Part shown: positions 26,746 through 35,404 of the stretch, in pieces
How the letters are laid out: the number at the start of each line of letters is the position of its first letter
Position numbering within the stretch: the first letter of the stretch is position 1
DNA from: CAYRSS01 sp964426945
GTDB lineage: Bacteria; Planctomycetota; Phycisphaerae; UBA1845
DNA length: 64,000 nt
Direction of reading: 5' to 3'
Assembly: GCA_964426945.1 (NCBI GenBank)
Contig: CAYRSS010000005.1
Location: 62,001 to 126,000, forward strand
The notes under the pieces: model-generated
What the model was told of the DNA's origin: nothing
The model's input: the letters and a program-made list of their open reading frames with translations, nothing else
The model's database searches: none
Made by a program: the position numbers and the translations under genes

Positions 26746-28482
26746 CTACTCGATTGTCTCGCGGAGCACATCTTCGTAGGTGACGAGCCCCTCGGCGGCT
26801 TTCTCCAGCCCATCCTGCCGCAGGGTCTTCATGCCGGCTCGCCGGGCCTGGGCACGGACCGCATCATCGGCCTCGCCACGCGATACCGCACTGCGGATGT
26901 CGTCGGAGATGACGAGCAGCTCGTAGATACCCACGCGCCCCTTGGTTCCCAGTTGATGACACGCCATGCAGCCGCGGCCGCGCGGCACGCCGTCAGCGTC
27001 AATCCCCAGCCGCTCCAGCGCCGTGCGCACGTGCGGCTGCGACTCTACCGTCGTCCGGCACTCTCCGCAGATCCGGCGGAGCAGTCGCTGGGCCAGCACA
27101 GATTCCACCGCGGCGCTGACGAGATAGGGCTCTACGCCCAGGTTCGCCAGGCGCGAGATGGCGCCCGGCGCGTCGTTCGTATGCAGCGTCGACAGCACGA
27201 GGTGGCCGGTGAGCGCCGCCTGCACCGCGATCCGCGCCGTCTCGGTATCGCGGATCTCGCCGACCATGATCACGTCCGGATCCTGGCGCAGCAGGGCGCG
27301 CAGCGTCGAGGCGAATGTCAGGCCGATGCTTTCGCGCACCTGAAACTGGTTCACGCCGCGGAGGTTGTACTCGACCGGATCCTCGGCCGTGCAGATGTTG
27401 ATCTCGGGACTGAGGATGAGATTCAGCGACGAATAAAGCGTGGTGCTCTTGCCGCTGCCGGTCGGTCCGGTGACCAGGATCAGGCCGTGCGGCAGGCGGA
27501 TGGCGTGCTCGAACGCCTTGCGAAGCTCCGGGTTCATCCCGAGCTTGTCCAGCGGCACCTGGGCGTTGCGCATGTCAAGAACGCGCATCACCACCTTCTC
27601 ACCGAAGTTGTTGGGCAGCGTCGAAATGCGCAAATCGATCGGCCGATCGTCTATGATCATGCGGATCGCACCGTCCTGCGGCAGACGGCGCTCGGCGATG
27701 TTGAGCCCCGAGAGAATCTTGAGACGGGCAACCAGCGCCGCCGTAAGCTGATGCGGCGGTTTCATCTTCTCGTAGAGTCGTCCATCCAGCCGGAACCGGA
27801 CGCGCAGCTCCCGCTCGCCCGGCTCGAAGTGCATGTCGCTGACGCCCTCGCGCACGGCCGACACGATCAGCTGCTGCACGAGCTTCACGACGGGTGAATC
27901 GGCCGTGTCGGCTTCCAGTTCGAGGGCTGCGGCGGATTCCTCGGGGCCCGTCTCGCCGGCCTTCTCAGCCTGCGCGAGGATCTCATCCATGGCCTGCGTG
28001 TCGGCCGGGCGCGTCCGCAGCGCCGCCTCGATGGCGGCGAGAATGTCGCCTTTCGGCGCAATCGCCACCTGGACGACGTGGCCAGTCCGGGCTGCCAGTT
28101 CCTCGACGAAGAAGACGTTCGACGCCTCCACCATCGCAATGGTCAGCACACCGTCGACGAGGAACAGGGGGACGGCGACGTTTGCGGCCAGTTCCTCACG
28201 CGGAAATGTCGCCACGACCGCCGGGTCGACAAGCTGCGGCGTGAGCCGCACGAAGGGCATGTCGTAGCCCGCGGCAAGGGCTTCGAGGATCTGGAGTTCC
28301 GAGCAGAAGCCGAGTTCGACCAGCACCTCACCCAGCAGCTTCCGCGAGGGCGACGCCTTCTGCGTCTCCAGCGCCTTGGCGAGCTGCGCCTGCGTAACGA
28401 CCTTCTGCTCGACAAGCACCTCGCCCATGCGGCGAAGTCGCAGCGGCGGAGCGCCGGCGGGTGTGGCGGTGTGCGGAGTCAT
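26746..28482 (-). CDS. pilB: Pilus assembly / type II secretion ATPase PilB/GspE
   Basis: 578 residues. Drives pilus assembly. N-terminal T2SSE_N/MshEN-like domain ('GEVLVEQKVVTQAQLAKALE', 'LGEVLVELGFCSELQILEAL'), then Walker A 'GPTGSGKST' (about 339-347), Asp box 'ICTAEDPVEYN', Walker B 'IMVGEIRD', His box 'TGHLVLSTLHTND', and a zinc tetracysteine 'CGEC' (about 471) with 'CMAC' (about 503). MshEN-type N-termini can bind cyclic di-GMP, so that control is possible. ATG chosen at 'MTPHTATP'; longer frames run into the STAS gene. Confidence 0.95.
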   Translation of the reverse strand: MTPHTATPAGAPPLRLRRMGEVLVEQKVVTQAQLAKALETQKASPSRKLLGEVLVELGFCSELQILEALAAGYDMPFVRLTPQLVDPAVVATFPREELAANVAVPLFLVDGVLTIAMVEASNVFFVEELAARTGHVVQVAIAPKGDILAAIEAALRTRPADTQAMDEILAQAEKAGETGPEESAAALELEADTADSPVVKLVQQLIVSAVREGVSDMHFEPGERELRVRFRLDGRLYEKMKPPHQLTAALVARLKILSGLNIAERRLPQDGAIRMIIDDRPIDLRISTLPNNFGEKVVMRVLDMRNAQVPLDKLGMNPELRKAFEHAIRLPHGLILVTGPTGSGKSTTLYSSLNLILSPEINICTAEDPVEYNLRGVNQFQVRESIGLTFASTLRALLRQDPDVIMVGEIRDTETARIAVQAALTGHLVLSTLHTNDAPGAISRLANLGVEPYLVSAAVESVLAQRLLRRICGECRTTVESQPHVRTALERLGIDADGVPRGRGCMACHQLGTKGRVGIYELLVISDDIRSAVSRGEADDAVRAQARRAGMKTLRQDGLEKAAEGLVTYEDVLRETIE

Positions 28483-28489
28483 GAATCTG

Positions 28490-28825
28490 TCATCCGAAAC
28501 TGGCCAGAGCACCGTCGACGAACTCGTGAATCTCGAAGCGCCCGTCAAGTCGGGTGACGCGCATCACCGAGCGCAGTGTCGGCGAGAGTCCGGCGAGCTT
28601 CACCGTGCCGAGGCGCTCCTCGCTCCGCGCCAGCAGCCACGTCAGGCACTCGAGCCCGGCGCTGTCTACCCGACCGACCTGTGCCAAGTCTACGACGTAG
28701 TCGCGCTCGTCGACGTTCAGCAGCCGCTCCGCCTCGCGGCGCAGGCTCCGCGCCGTGGTCGCGTCGAGGTCGCCCTCGACCTTCAACACCTGCACGCCGC
28801 CAACGGTTTCCACCACGGTTGCCAA
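28490..28825 (-). CDS. STAS-domain protein (anti-sigma-antagonist-like) in the pilus operon
   Basis: 111 residues, the length of a lone STAS domain. Pattern: 'VLKVEGDLDATTARSLRREA', 'YVVDLAQVGRVDSAGLECLT' with the phosphorylatable Ser of the conserved D-S-A-G loop, and 'VMRVTRLDGRFEIHEFVDGA'. Such proteins work in partner-switching with a kinase and phosphatase or by binding a signalling ligand. TTG start chosen because GGAGAG lies nine bases upstream and the next ATG is missing. It sits between the TPR lipoprotein and pilB, seven bases before the pilB start. No kinase gene is nearby, so its partner is unknown. Confidence 0.88.
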   Translation of the reverse strand: MATVVETVGGVQVLKVEGDLDATTARSLRREAERLLNVDERDYVVDLAQVGRVDSAGLECLTWLLARSEERLGTVKLAGLSPTLRSVMRVTRLDGRFEIHEFVDGALASFG

Positions 28826-28860
28826 GGTTCTGTGCTCTCCGTAGACCGAGTCCGCGTCCG

Positions 28861-30060
28861 TCAGCCGCCGCGCGCTGCGCCAGCCGCCGCCCAGCCGCTT
28901 TGCGGATCCAGCTCGAGCGCACGCCGGAAGCGGGCATCGGCCGATTCGTCGCGTCCCAGCGCCTTCTGCACCTCCCCCATGAGGCAGAGCGCTTCCACGT
29001 CGTCCGGGCGGATCTCCAGCACGCGGCGCAGCGACAATTCCGCGGCGGCGTACTCGCGACGCTTCCACTGCAGCGCCGCCCGGGTGATCCACAGCTCCGG
29101 GTCGGCGGGCGTCGACTGCTGCGCGAGGTGCAGGCTGCGCAGCGCCGTCAGTTCGTCGTTCATCATCAGGCTCGCCCGGGCCAGCAGCACCAGAGCCGGC
29201 GCATCCCCGGGGTGCCGCGCCAGGCCGGACGAGAGCGTCCGGCAGGCCTTCTCCGCCCGCCCCAGGCGCATCTGGCAGACGGCCAGCCCGCGGTACGCGG
29301 CCACGCTCGCCGGCATGGCCTCGTCGGTCGCGCCGGTAAGCCCTTCGAGCACGCGCGCCGCCTCAACGTAGCGTCCCGCCCGCACCAGCGCGAGGCCATA
29401 CGCCTCGACGCACTGCGGATCGTCGGGCATGGCCGCCGCCGCACGGCCCAGCCACAGCAGCATCGATTCCTCGTCGCCGCGCAGCGCCGCGATCTGGCCC
29501 GAGAGCAGGCTCAGGACCGGGTCGCTGCCGAGCTGTCTTCGCTGATCGGTCACCAGCAGTTCGGCCTCGTCGAGGCGATCGAGCGCCACGAGGCACTCGG
29601 CCTCGGCGACGACGTAGTCGATCTCCGTCGCGTCCTGCCGACGGGCGGACCGGAACGCCTCCAGGGCCTGTTCCGGTCGGTCACGCCGCTCGAGGATCAC
29701 GCCGCGCGTGTACTTGAGCGCCGCGCTGCCCATGCCGCGGGACTCCGCCAGGTCGATCGCCTGTTCGGCTTCGGGCAGGCGGTTCATTTCGAGGTAGGCG
29801 CGGGCGAGGATCAGGTAGCCCTCGGCGCGGTCCGGATCGAGCCCGATGACCTCGGAAGCGGTGGCAATCGCCGCCTCCGGGTTGCCGGCGCTGTACTGCT
29901 GGCTCGCGAGCTGAACTTTCACCCCCGCGCGGACCTTCTTCCAATGATCCTGGGCCTGCGACGAGGCCGTCTTGTGCGAGAGGCGCTGACATCCCGCGAA
30001 CATGAGGGACGCGGCGCTCAGCGCCGCCAGGCATCCGTGCATCAGGAGCTTGCTGTTCAT
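28861..30060 (-). CDS. TPR-repeat lipoprotein, possible PilF/PilW-type pilotin
   Basis: 399 residues. Lipobox 'FAGC' (C24) after a hydrophobic signal, then about nine tetratricopeptide repeats across the protein, for example 'AEGYLILARAYLEMNRLPEA' and 'VEALCLMGEVQKALGRDESA'. In type IV pilus systems a TPR lipoprotein helps the secretin reach and assemble in the outer membrane; its place 23 bases after the secretin gene fits this. It is larger than PilF (about 250 residues), so the role is inferred from context. Confidence 0.85.
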   Translation of the reverse strand: MNSKLLMHGCLAALSAASLMFAGCQRLSHKTASSQAQDHWKKVRAGVKVQLASQQYSAGNPEAAIATASEVIGLDPDRAEGYLILARAYLEMNRLPEAEQAIDLAESRGMGSAALKYTRGVILERRDRPEQALEAFRSARRQDATEIDYVVAEAECLVALDRLDEAELLVTDQRRQLGSDPVLSLLSGQIAALRGDEESMLLWLGRAAAAMPDDPQCVEAYGLALVRAGRYVEAARVLEGLTGATDEAMPASVAAYRGLAVCQMRLGRAEKACRTLSSGLARHPGDAPALVLLARASLMMNDELTALRSLHLAQQSTPADPELWITRAALQWKRREYAAAELSLRRVLEIRPDDVEALCLMGEVQKALGRDESADARFRRALELDPQSGWAAAGAARGG

Positions 30061-30083
30061 GTCAGGGGTCCTTCCTTGGCCGG

Positions 30084-32009
30084 TCAGGGTTCGCGCTCGG
30101 GGGCCGGCAGATCGGCCGGCTCGCCCTTCGCCGCCGGACTTTCGAACACCGGCTCGCCGTAGCCCTTTTCGCGGTTGATGATCTCGTAGATGAACCGCCG
30201 TGAAGCGGCGCCTTCGTTTTCCCAGGCCCGTGTGCCGCTGAGGATGTCTCGCAGTTCGATCGCGGAAGTATGCACCGGGCTGTTGCGCAGCGCGAGGTCG
30301 ACGTGCCAGCGCGCCTTACGCAGGTCGCCGCGGTGATAGCTTTCCACGGCCGCCTGGTAGTGGCTCTGCGCCCGCCGGTCGCGGCCGTGCCACATGAGAC
30401 CCTGTCGCAGGCCGATGCGGCCTCGCTCCATCCGGGCGAGGATGTCCGCCGAGTCCGTGGCGTAGCGCTCGTGATCCTTCACCACGTGTACGGTCAGCAG
30501 CACAATGACCTCTTCGCGCTGGACGGTGTCGTTGTTTGAGCGGAAGAACTGTCCGACGTACGGCAGGTCGCCCAGGCCGGGGATCTGCGACCGGGCATCC
30601 GTCGTGACCTCGCGGAACAGGCCGCCGATCATGACCGTGTTGCCGTCCTTCACCAGCACGTTCGTCGTCACTTCCGTGGTCTGCTCAGACGGCAGACCCT
30701 GCGCTGAAACGACGCCGACGCTGTCTTTGGGATAGAGCTCGATCCGCACGAAGCCGTCTTCGCCAACGAATGGGCGGAAAATCAACGTCGTACCGGTTTC
30801 GAGAAACTCGACCTGCTGAATGGCGGTCGTTTCGGTCACCGTGGTCGTCAGGTAGCCGTCACGCCGGCCGACGATGACCTGGCCGCGCTGCTTGTTGAGC
30901 ACCAGCACCTTCGGATTGGCAAGCACGGCCGTGTCGGTGACCGACTCGAGCGCCCGCACGAAGGTGGCGACGTTGTCCTTGATGATGCCGATCGACAGGC
31001 CGCCGCTGGGCACGTTGCTGCGGAAGTCGGTCGAGGCGCCGGCGTTGAACCGCTCAAGCCGATCCGTCGGCAGCGCCCCCAGGGCCAGGTCCTGCAGCCC
31101 CATCGAGGTCGCCCCGAGCAGTTCAAGGTCCACGCCGCCGACGAGGTTGAAGTCGATACCGAGGGCGTTTTCGTCGTCGAGCCGGGCGCGCAGCATCGTC
31201 GCCTCAATGAGCACCTGCTGAGGCCGCACGTCGAGGCGGGCCAGCAGTTCGGCCACGCGTTCAAGGTTCTCGCCCCGGGCCGTCACGACGATGAAGTCGC
31301 CGTGGGCGTGGTTGTCACCGCCGGCGGCTGAAGTGTTTGAGGCGATACCCTCTTCGGCGTTCGGCGACGCGACGACCGACCCGCCGGTGCCCAGCAGCGG
31401 CAGGACGTACTTCGCAGCTTCTTCCGCTCGCACGTAGCTGAGCTGAAATACACGCGTCTGCGGCGGATCCGACTGGATCGCCATCTCTTCCAGCTCGGCG
31501 TTAGTGTAGATGTAGATGAACTTGCCGTCGACGCGATAGCCCGCGCCGTTGGACATCAGGATCGACTCCAACGCCTCCTCGAAGGTCACGTCGTACAGGC
31601 TCGCCGTGACGCTTCCGGTCACGCGCGGCGAAGCGATGATGTTTCGGCGGCTCTCGATGGACAGCGCTCGGAGTACCTGGGCCAACGGCACATCGGACAC
31701 GTGCATCTGGACCGCGCCGGCGTCGGTCACCTTCACGTCCGGCGGGCTGTCGGGCATGCCGGCGACCGTGTTCCACTCTTCGTGCTCAGGATGAATGGTG
31801 GACGCCTGCGATTCGTCGGCGGGCGGTTCCCCCTCACCGGACTGGGCCGCTTTCAGCAACTGGCCAAAGACGTCCACCTCTGGCCGCTCTGCCTGAGGCT
31901 GCGAGCCGCCGCCCGACTGCCCCGCCGCGCGCGGCGTCACCGCCGCCAGCGCGACGGCCATTGCCAGGCTGCGAGCAAGGGTCCACCTTCGAAAACAGCT
32001 TGATGACAT
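30084..32009 (-). CDS. pilQ: Outer-membrane secretin (PilQ/GspD type) with C-terminal helical extension
   Basis: 641 residues. Forms the outer-membrane gate for the pilus. Signal peptide; STN/N0-like domain at about 95-165 ('VSDVPLAQVLRALSIESRRN'); NolW/N1-like region ('FQLSYVRAEEAAKYVLPLLG'); secretin barrel with 'LANPKVLVLNKQRGQVIVGR' and the signature 'VKDGNTVMIGGLF...IPGLGDLPYVGQFF'. After the barrel (about residue 545 on) is a TPR-like helical tail, 'HYQAAVESYHRGDLRKARWH', not found in most secretins. ATG with AAGGAGG upstream. Confidence 0.93.
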   Translation of the reverse strand: MSSSCFRRWTLARSLAMAVALAAVTPRAAGQSGGGSQPQAERPEVDVFGQLLKAAQSGEGEPPADESQASTIHPEHEEWNTVAGMPDSPPDVKVTDAGAVQMHVSDVPLAQVLRALSIESRRNIIASPRVTGSVTASLYDVTFEEALESILMSNGAGYRVDGKFIYIYTNAELEEMAIQSDPPQTRVFQLSYVRAEEAAKYVLPLLGTGGSVVASPNAEEGIASNTSAAGGDNHAHGDFIVVTARGENLERVAELLARLDVRPQQVLIEATMLRARLDDENALGIDFNLVGGVDLELLGATSMGLQDLALGALPTDRLERFNAGASTDFRSNVPSGGLSIGIIKDNVATFVRALESVTDTAVLANPKVLVLNKQRGQVIVGRRDGYLTTTVTETTAIQQVEFLETGTTLIFRPFVGEDGFVRIELYPKDSVGVVSAQGLPSEQTTEVTTNVLVKDGNTVMIGGLFREVTTDARSQIPGLGDLPYVGQFFRSNNDTVQREEVIVLLTVHVVKDHERYATDSADILARMERGRIGLRQGLMWHGRDRRAQSHYQAAVESYHRGDLRKARWHVDLALRNSPVHTSAIELRDILSGTRAWENEGAASRRFIYEIINREKGYGEPVFESPAAKGEPADLPAPEREP

Positions 32010-32057
32010 TCCCAAGGCCTCCTTGCCCGCCGATCGCCAGTGACCGGGCCGTGTCGA

Positions 32058-32630
32058 TTACGGCATGAGCAGGGTTACGCTGCGCTCGCCGGAGGTCAGC
32101 GTCACCTGTCGAGGGTGGATAGACGACACCCTCCACGCCCCGAGCCGATCCCCGACCCGCACCTCGCGCCCGCCGATAATGGCGAACCGCCGTGGAGGCG
32201 GGCCGGACGACTCGAAGGTCGCCTGTAGCAAGGCGCTGTCCGGCGTGAAGTTTGTATCGTCTGATAATGAGGCGGGGTTTGTTTCACCCGAGGAATCGAT
32301 CACCCGCGAAGCCATCGACGCCGCGACCCCCGGGGGCGGGGCGAACACGTCGCGAGCGAGTTTCGAGGGCAGATCCGGCAGCTTGGGCAGCGACGCCGGA
32401 GCGTCGGGCAGTGCTGGCAGGGGCTCTGTGCCTGCCTCACTGATCGGCGGGAACGGTGCAGGGTCCGGCGGCTGGGCTGTCGCCGGCTGGGGGCCGCCAC
32501 GTCCGATAAACTGGATGCCCACGATAACCGCCAGAAGCGCCAGCAGCCCGCCCAGCGCCGCCACCTTCCGGGGCGCCGCGGCGGCCTGGAGCCGCCAGTA
32601 CGTGAGCTGTCGATCCAGCACAGACGCCAC
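32058..32630 (-). CDS. PilP/GspC-like bitopic pilus alignment protein
   Basis: 190 residues. One membrane helix ('VAALGGLLALLAVIVGIQFI'), a long Pro/Ala/Ser-rich periplasmic linker, and a small beta domain ending the protein ('RRFAIIGGREVRVGDRLGAW', then 'VTLTSGERSVTLL'), as in the homology region of GspC or the C-terminal domain of PilP. It probably bridges PilN/PilO to the secretin. GTG chosen because GAGGAG lies eight bases upstream; a GTG two codons earlier is possible. Confidence 0.78.
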   Translation of the reverse strand: MASVLDRQLTYWRLQAAAAPRKVAALGGLLALLAVIVGIQFIGRGGPQPATAQPPDPAPFPPISEAGTEPLPALPDAPASLPKLPDLPSKLARDVFAPPPGVAASMASRVIDSSGETNPASLSDDTNFTPDSALLQATFESSGPPPRRFAIIGGREVRVGDRLGAWRVSSIHPRQVTLTSGERSVTLLMP

Positions 32631-32642
32631 CAGCACGACTCC

Positions 32643-33182
32643 TCAGGTCCGAGGCTGCGACTCGTAAAACACGAACACGGTCAGCTTGTGCGCCAGCGGC
32701 GTCCCGGGTCGTCCGACCTGCCGCGAATCGAGCTGCGCCACGCGCACGATCCGCTGCATCGACTCGATGCGCCGTACAAATGTGTGCAGGGCTGTGAAGC
32801 TCCCGGTGAGTTCGAGATCGATCGGGAGCACGCCCAGTTCTCCCACAGTAATCCCCGCCCGCGGTCGCATGTCCGATGCTTTGAGCCCCGCCTCAGCCGC
32901 GGCCGACGCGAGGCGAGCGACGAGCTCGCCGAGATCGTCCGTCGGCGGGATTTCTTCATCGAACGCCGCCTGCCGGGCGCGCAGCGCACGCAGGTCCGCC
33001 TCCATCGCCGTCGAGGAGTGCGCCAGGTCGTGCCGCGCGCCGAGCTCTTGCCGAGCCTCGCGCAGCGCATCGCCGGCCCGGGCCAGCGCCGCCTGCTGCG
33101 GCCGGACCACCAGCAGCGAATAGCCGGCCACCAGCGCAACCGCCGCACCCAGCATGCCGAACTGGTTCTTCAACCGCTCCAC
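32643..33182 (-). CDS. pilO: Type IV pilus assembly protein PilO
   Basis: 179 residues. N-terminal membrane helix ('MLGAAVALVAGYSLLVV'), coiled coil ('ALARAGDALREARQELG'), then a ferredoxin-like domain with the typical 'PIDLELTGSFTALHTFVRRI' followed by 'RIVRVAQLDSRQ'. Forms a heterodimer with PilN in the alignment complex. GTG start inferred from the position just before 'RLKNQFGM', 26 bases after the pilN stop; an upstream start overlapping pilN is less likely. Confidence 0.88.
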   Translation of the reverse strand: MERLKNQFGMLGAAVALVAGYSLLVVRPQQAALARAGDALREARQELGARHDLAHSSTAMEADLRALRARQAAFDEEIPPTDDLGELVARLASAAAEAGLKASDMRPRAGITVGELGVLPIDLELTGSFTALHTFVRRIESMQRIVRVAQLDSRQVGRPGTPLAHKLTVFVFYESQPRT

Positions 33183-33208
33183 ACACCTGCCCCCGGGCAC
33201 GTGCCCGC

Positions 33209-33817
33209 CTATTCGAACAGCGGCAACCGACACGCCAGCTCGAATTCCCGGCCCTCCAGCCCGCCGGCGTCAACGGCGCGGGCGTACACCATGCCGACAT
33301 CCTCAAACAGCGGCGAAGCGCTGAGGTTCGTGAGCAGCGCGCCGATGGCCGCCTCGTCGCGGGCGTAGCCGGTGATGCGCACGTTCCGTCCATCATCCGG
33401 CGGGGCTCCGCGATGCGCCCGTCCCGGCGTCTCCGGCGAGACCGTCGCCACCCCCGGTTGCGCGATGTACAGCCGCGTAGCCCACGCATCGGCCGGCAGG
33501 CAGCGCGACAGTTCGGCCAGCACGCCGTGCATCGGCGCACCGCCCCGCGCTGTCGAGCGCATCTGCTCGCGACGGCGGGCCTGTTCCAGCTCATGCCGCA
33601 CCGATGTCGCCAGATCCACGATCGGAGATTGGTTTGCACTGGCCGAGCGAATCGACTCGATCTCGGCGCGCACCGAACGAACCTGGGCGAACTTCCACAT
33701 GGAGAAGGTCGCCATCGCGGCGATCAGCAGTGACAGTGATCGGGTCGTGCGTCGGCGCGCCAGGCGCCGCGCCGTGCGCACCCGATAGCTGGCCGGCGTG
33801 AAGTCGATGAGCTTCAT
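33209..33817 (-). CDS. pilN: Type IV pilus assembly protein PilN
   Basis: 202 residues. Begins 'MKLIDFTPASYR', the short cytosolic peptide that binds PilM (compare INLLP in PilN), then a membrane helix ('SLSLLIAAMATFSMWKF'), a coiled coil and a ferredoxin-like domain with 'LSRCLPADAWATRLYI' and 'NVRITGYARDEAAIGALLTN'. Its ATG overlaps the pilM stop (ATGA), implying translational coupling. Confidence 0.88.
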   Translation of the reverse strand: MKLIDFTPASYRVRTARRLARRRTTRSLSLLIAAMATFSMWKFAQVRSVRAEIESIRSASANQSPIVDLATSVRHELEQARRREQMRSTARGGAPMHGVLAELSRCLPADAWATRLYIAQPGVATVSPETPGRAHRGAPPDDGRNVRITGYARDEAAIGALLTNLSASPLFEDVGMVYARAVDAGGLEGREFELACRLPLFE

Positions 33818-34938
33818 GACGCCACCGCCGGCTGCACCGTCTCATGCTTCGCATCACCCTTCGGCACGAAGCCACGCATCGCAAGACCCGCAGCTGTCGC
33901 CCATTCCGGCTGCCCCGACCGGCGATCCGGACCGGCCAGCACCGTTGCACAGTGCACGCCGCGCAGCGGATGCCCCGGCACGACCGGTGCGCCGATCACC
34001 GCCGTCAGCCGCTCGAGGACGCCCCCGTGACGGGCCCCGCCGCCCACGCAGGTGATTCCGTCCGGTCGAAGCCCGCGGAACGTCACCGAGTAGTACCGCA
34101 GGCAGAGACCGATTTCCTTGCCGAGCTGCTCGATCGGCGCCGCCAGCGCCTGCCAGACGGCGGGCAGCCGTTCGTCCGTCGCGCCGGCCGCCGACGGCTC
34201 GGCGGTTCGCATCGAGAGCGCGAACAGCTCCGCCGCCTCGTCGGCACCGACGCTGAGCGACGAGCCGATCGCCGACTGAAAGGCTGCGCAACCGATGTCG
34301 AGTGTCTTGGCGAAGGCGATCTCGTCGCCCTGGGTGATGACCAGCCGCGAACCGCCCTGGCCGAGGTCGAGAAACGCGTTGATCTGGCCGGCGTCTTCCT
34401 CGCGCTTGAGAAACCTCTCAAACGGCCTGAACATCGCCGCGGGGGCGAAGTCGATCGCATCGACCTCGAGTTTCGCTTCATCCGCCGCAGTGAGCATCGC
34501 GTCCAGCGTGTCGCCGCGCACAGCCGCGACGATCAGCTCGCACTGCGGGCCCTGCGCCGACTCCACCCGTCCCGCGTTGAAGAACCGCACTTCCGGATTG
34601 CCGTCGAGCGACTGGAAGCGCTCCGATGCCTCGAAGAGCACAGCCTGTTCGAGCTCTTCCTCTGGGATGATCGGGAGGCGGAAGTTTTTGACCTTGATGA
34701 GCGAATGGCTCACCGCCAGCACGACCCGGTCGCCGCGGAATCCGCCCGAGGCCATCATGGCCCGCACCCCTGCGAGCATGCCGCCGGCAGCACCACAGGG
34801 CACACCGACGGGCGGCGTCGGCGTCTCGGAGGCCGCGATGACCTCAAGCCGGCCGCCCAGCGACGCAAGCTGGATCAGACGCACGCGGTGTGCGCCGAAG
34901 TCGATACCGATGGGACCAATGACGGGTCTGTCAAACAA
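33814..34938 (-). CDS. pilM: Type IV pilus assembly ATPase-like protein PilM
   Basis: 374 residues. Actin-like fold (FtsA/PilM): 'GPIGIDFGAHRVRLIQL' phosphate-1 loop, 'EEELEQAVLFEASERFQ', 'NAFLDLGQGGSRLVIT' phosphate-2 loop and 'GITCVGGGARHGGVLERL' adenosine loop. Cytosolic ring component linking PilN to the motor proteins. TTG start inferred; no ATG is present before the conserved 'IGIDFG'. Ends in an ATGA overlap with pilN. Confidence 0.9.
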   Translation of the reverse strand: MFDRPVIGPIGIDFGAHRVRLIQLASLGGRLEVIAASETPTPPVGVPCGAAGGMLAGVRAMMASGGFRGDRVVLAVSHSLIKVKNFRLPIIPEEELEQAVLFEASERFQSLDGNPEVRFFNAGRVESAQGPQCELIVAAVRGDTLDAMLTAADEAKLEVDAIDFAPAAMFRPFERFLKREEDAGQINAFLDLGQGGSRLVITQGDEIAFAKTLDIGCAAFQSAIGSSLSVGADEAAELFALSMRTAEPSAAGATDERLPAVWQALAAPIEQLGKEIGLCLRYYSVTFRGLRPDGITCVGGGARHGGVLERLTAVIGAPVVPGHPLRGVHCATVLAGPDRRSGQPEWATAAGLAMRGFVPKGDAKHETVQPAVAS

Positions 34939-34989
34939 GACGAGAAGCCCCCCGCGTCGATGATCGTCCCGGCTGCGCCGCGCTTCGCG

Positions 34990-35307
34990 TCAGGATCTGC
35001 CGCCCGGGGCCGGACGAGGTGCACCCGCACCCTTCGCGCGATCCGCAGCAGCCTTGTCGAGCCCTTCCACGCGAACCTTGATTGTCTGGTGCTCCAGCGT
35101 GTCGATGAGCTGCTGCAACAGAGCGTTGGTACGGCGGATCTCCTCGAGCTGCGCGACGCGCTGTGTGCCCGCGTCGGGGATCTGCGCCTGGGCGCGATCG
35201 ACAAGCGGCGCAGGACTCAGCCAGACCTTCAGCACGCTCAGCGCCACCACGAGGATGATGACGCTCCGCAGGACGCGCGACGCGAGCGAGCGATTCCCAT
35301 TGTCCAT
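34990..35307 (-). CDS. Small bitopic membrane protein in the pilus operon
   Basis: 105 residues. One membrane helix at about residues 11-28 ('VLRSVIILVVALSVLKVW'), then a coiled-coil stretch ('QRVAQLEEIRRTNALLQQLI') and a basic, Gly/Pro-rich tail. ATG with AAGGAGGAG upstream. Lies between pilin and pilM, a place where I know of no standard pilus gene, so it may be a lineage-specific pilus accessory protein. Confidence 0.75.
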   Translation of the reverse strand: MDNGNRSLASRVLRSVIILVVALSVLKVWLSPAPLVDRAQAQIPDAGTQRVAQLEEIRRTNALLQQLIDTLEHQTIKVRVEGLDKAAADRAKGAGAPRPAPGGRS

Positions 35308-35404
35308 GAGGCTCCTCCTTGATGCGCAAGACCGAAGCGGCATCCACCGGACGCCGCTCGGTCTCGCTCTGGGTCAGGGCTGCCGTCGGCGCCGGCCGCG
35401 GCGA

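Noticed and set aside
25435..27897. 820-codon plus-strand open frame opposite pilC, pilT and pilB
   Set aside because: It spans three well-identified genes on the other strand and shows only low-complexity His/Arg/Asp sequence.
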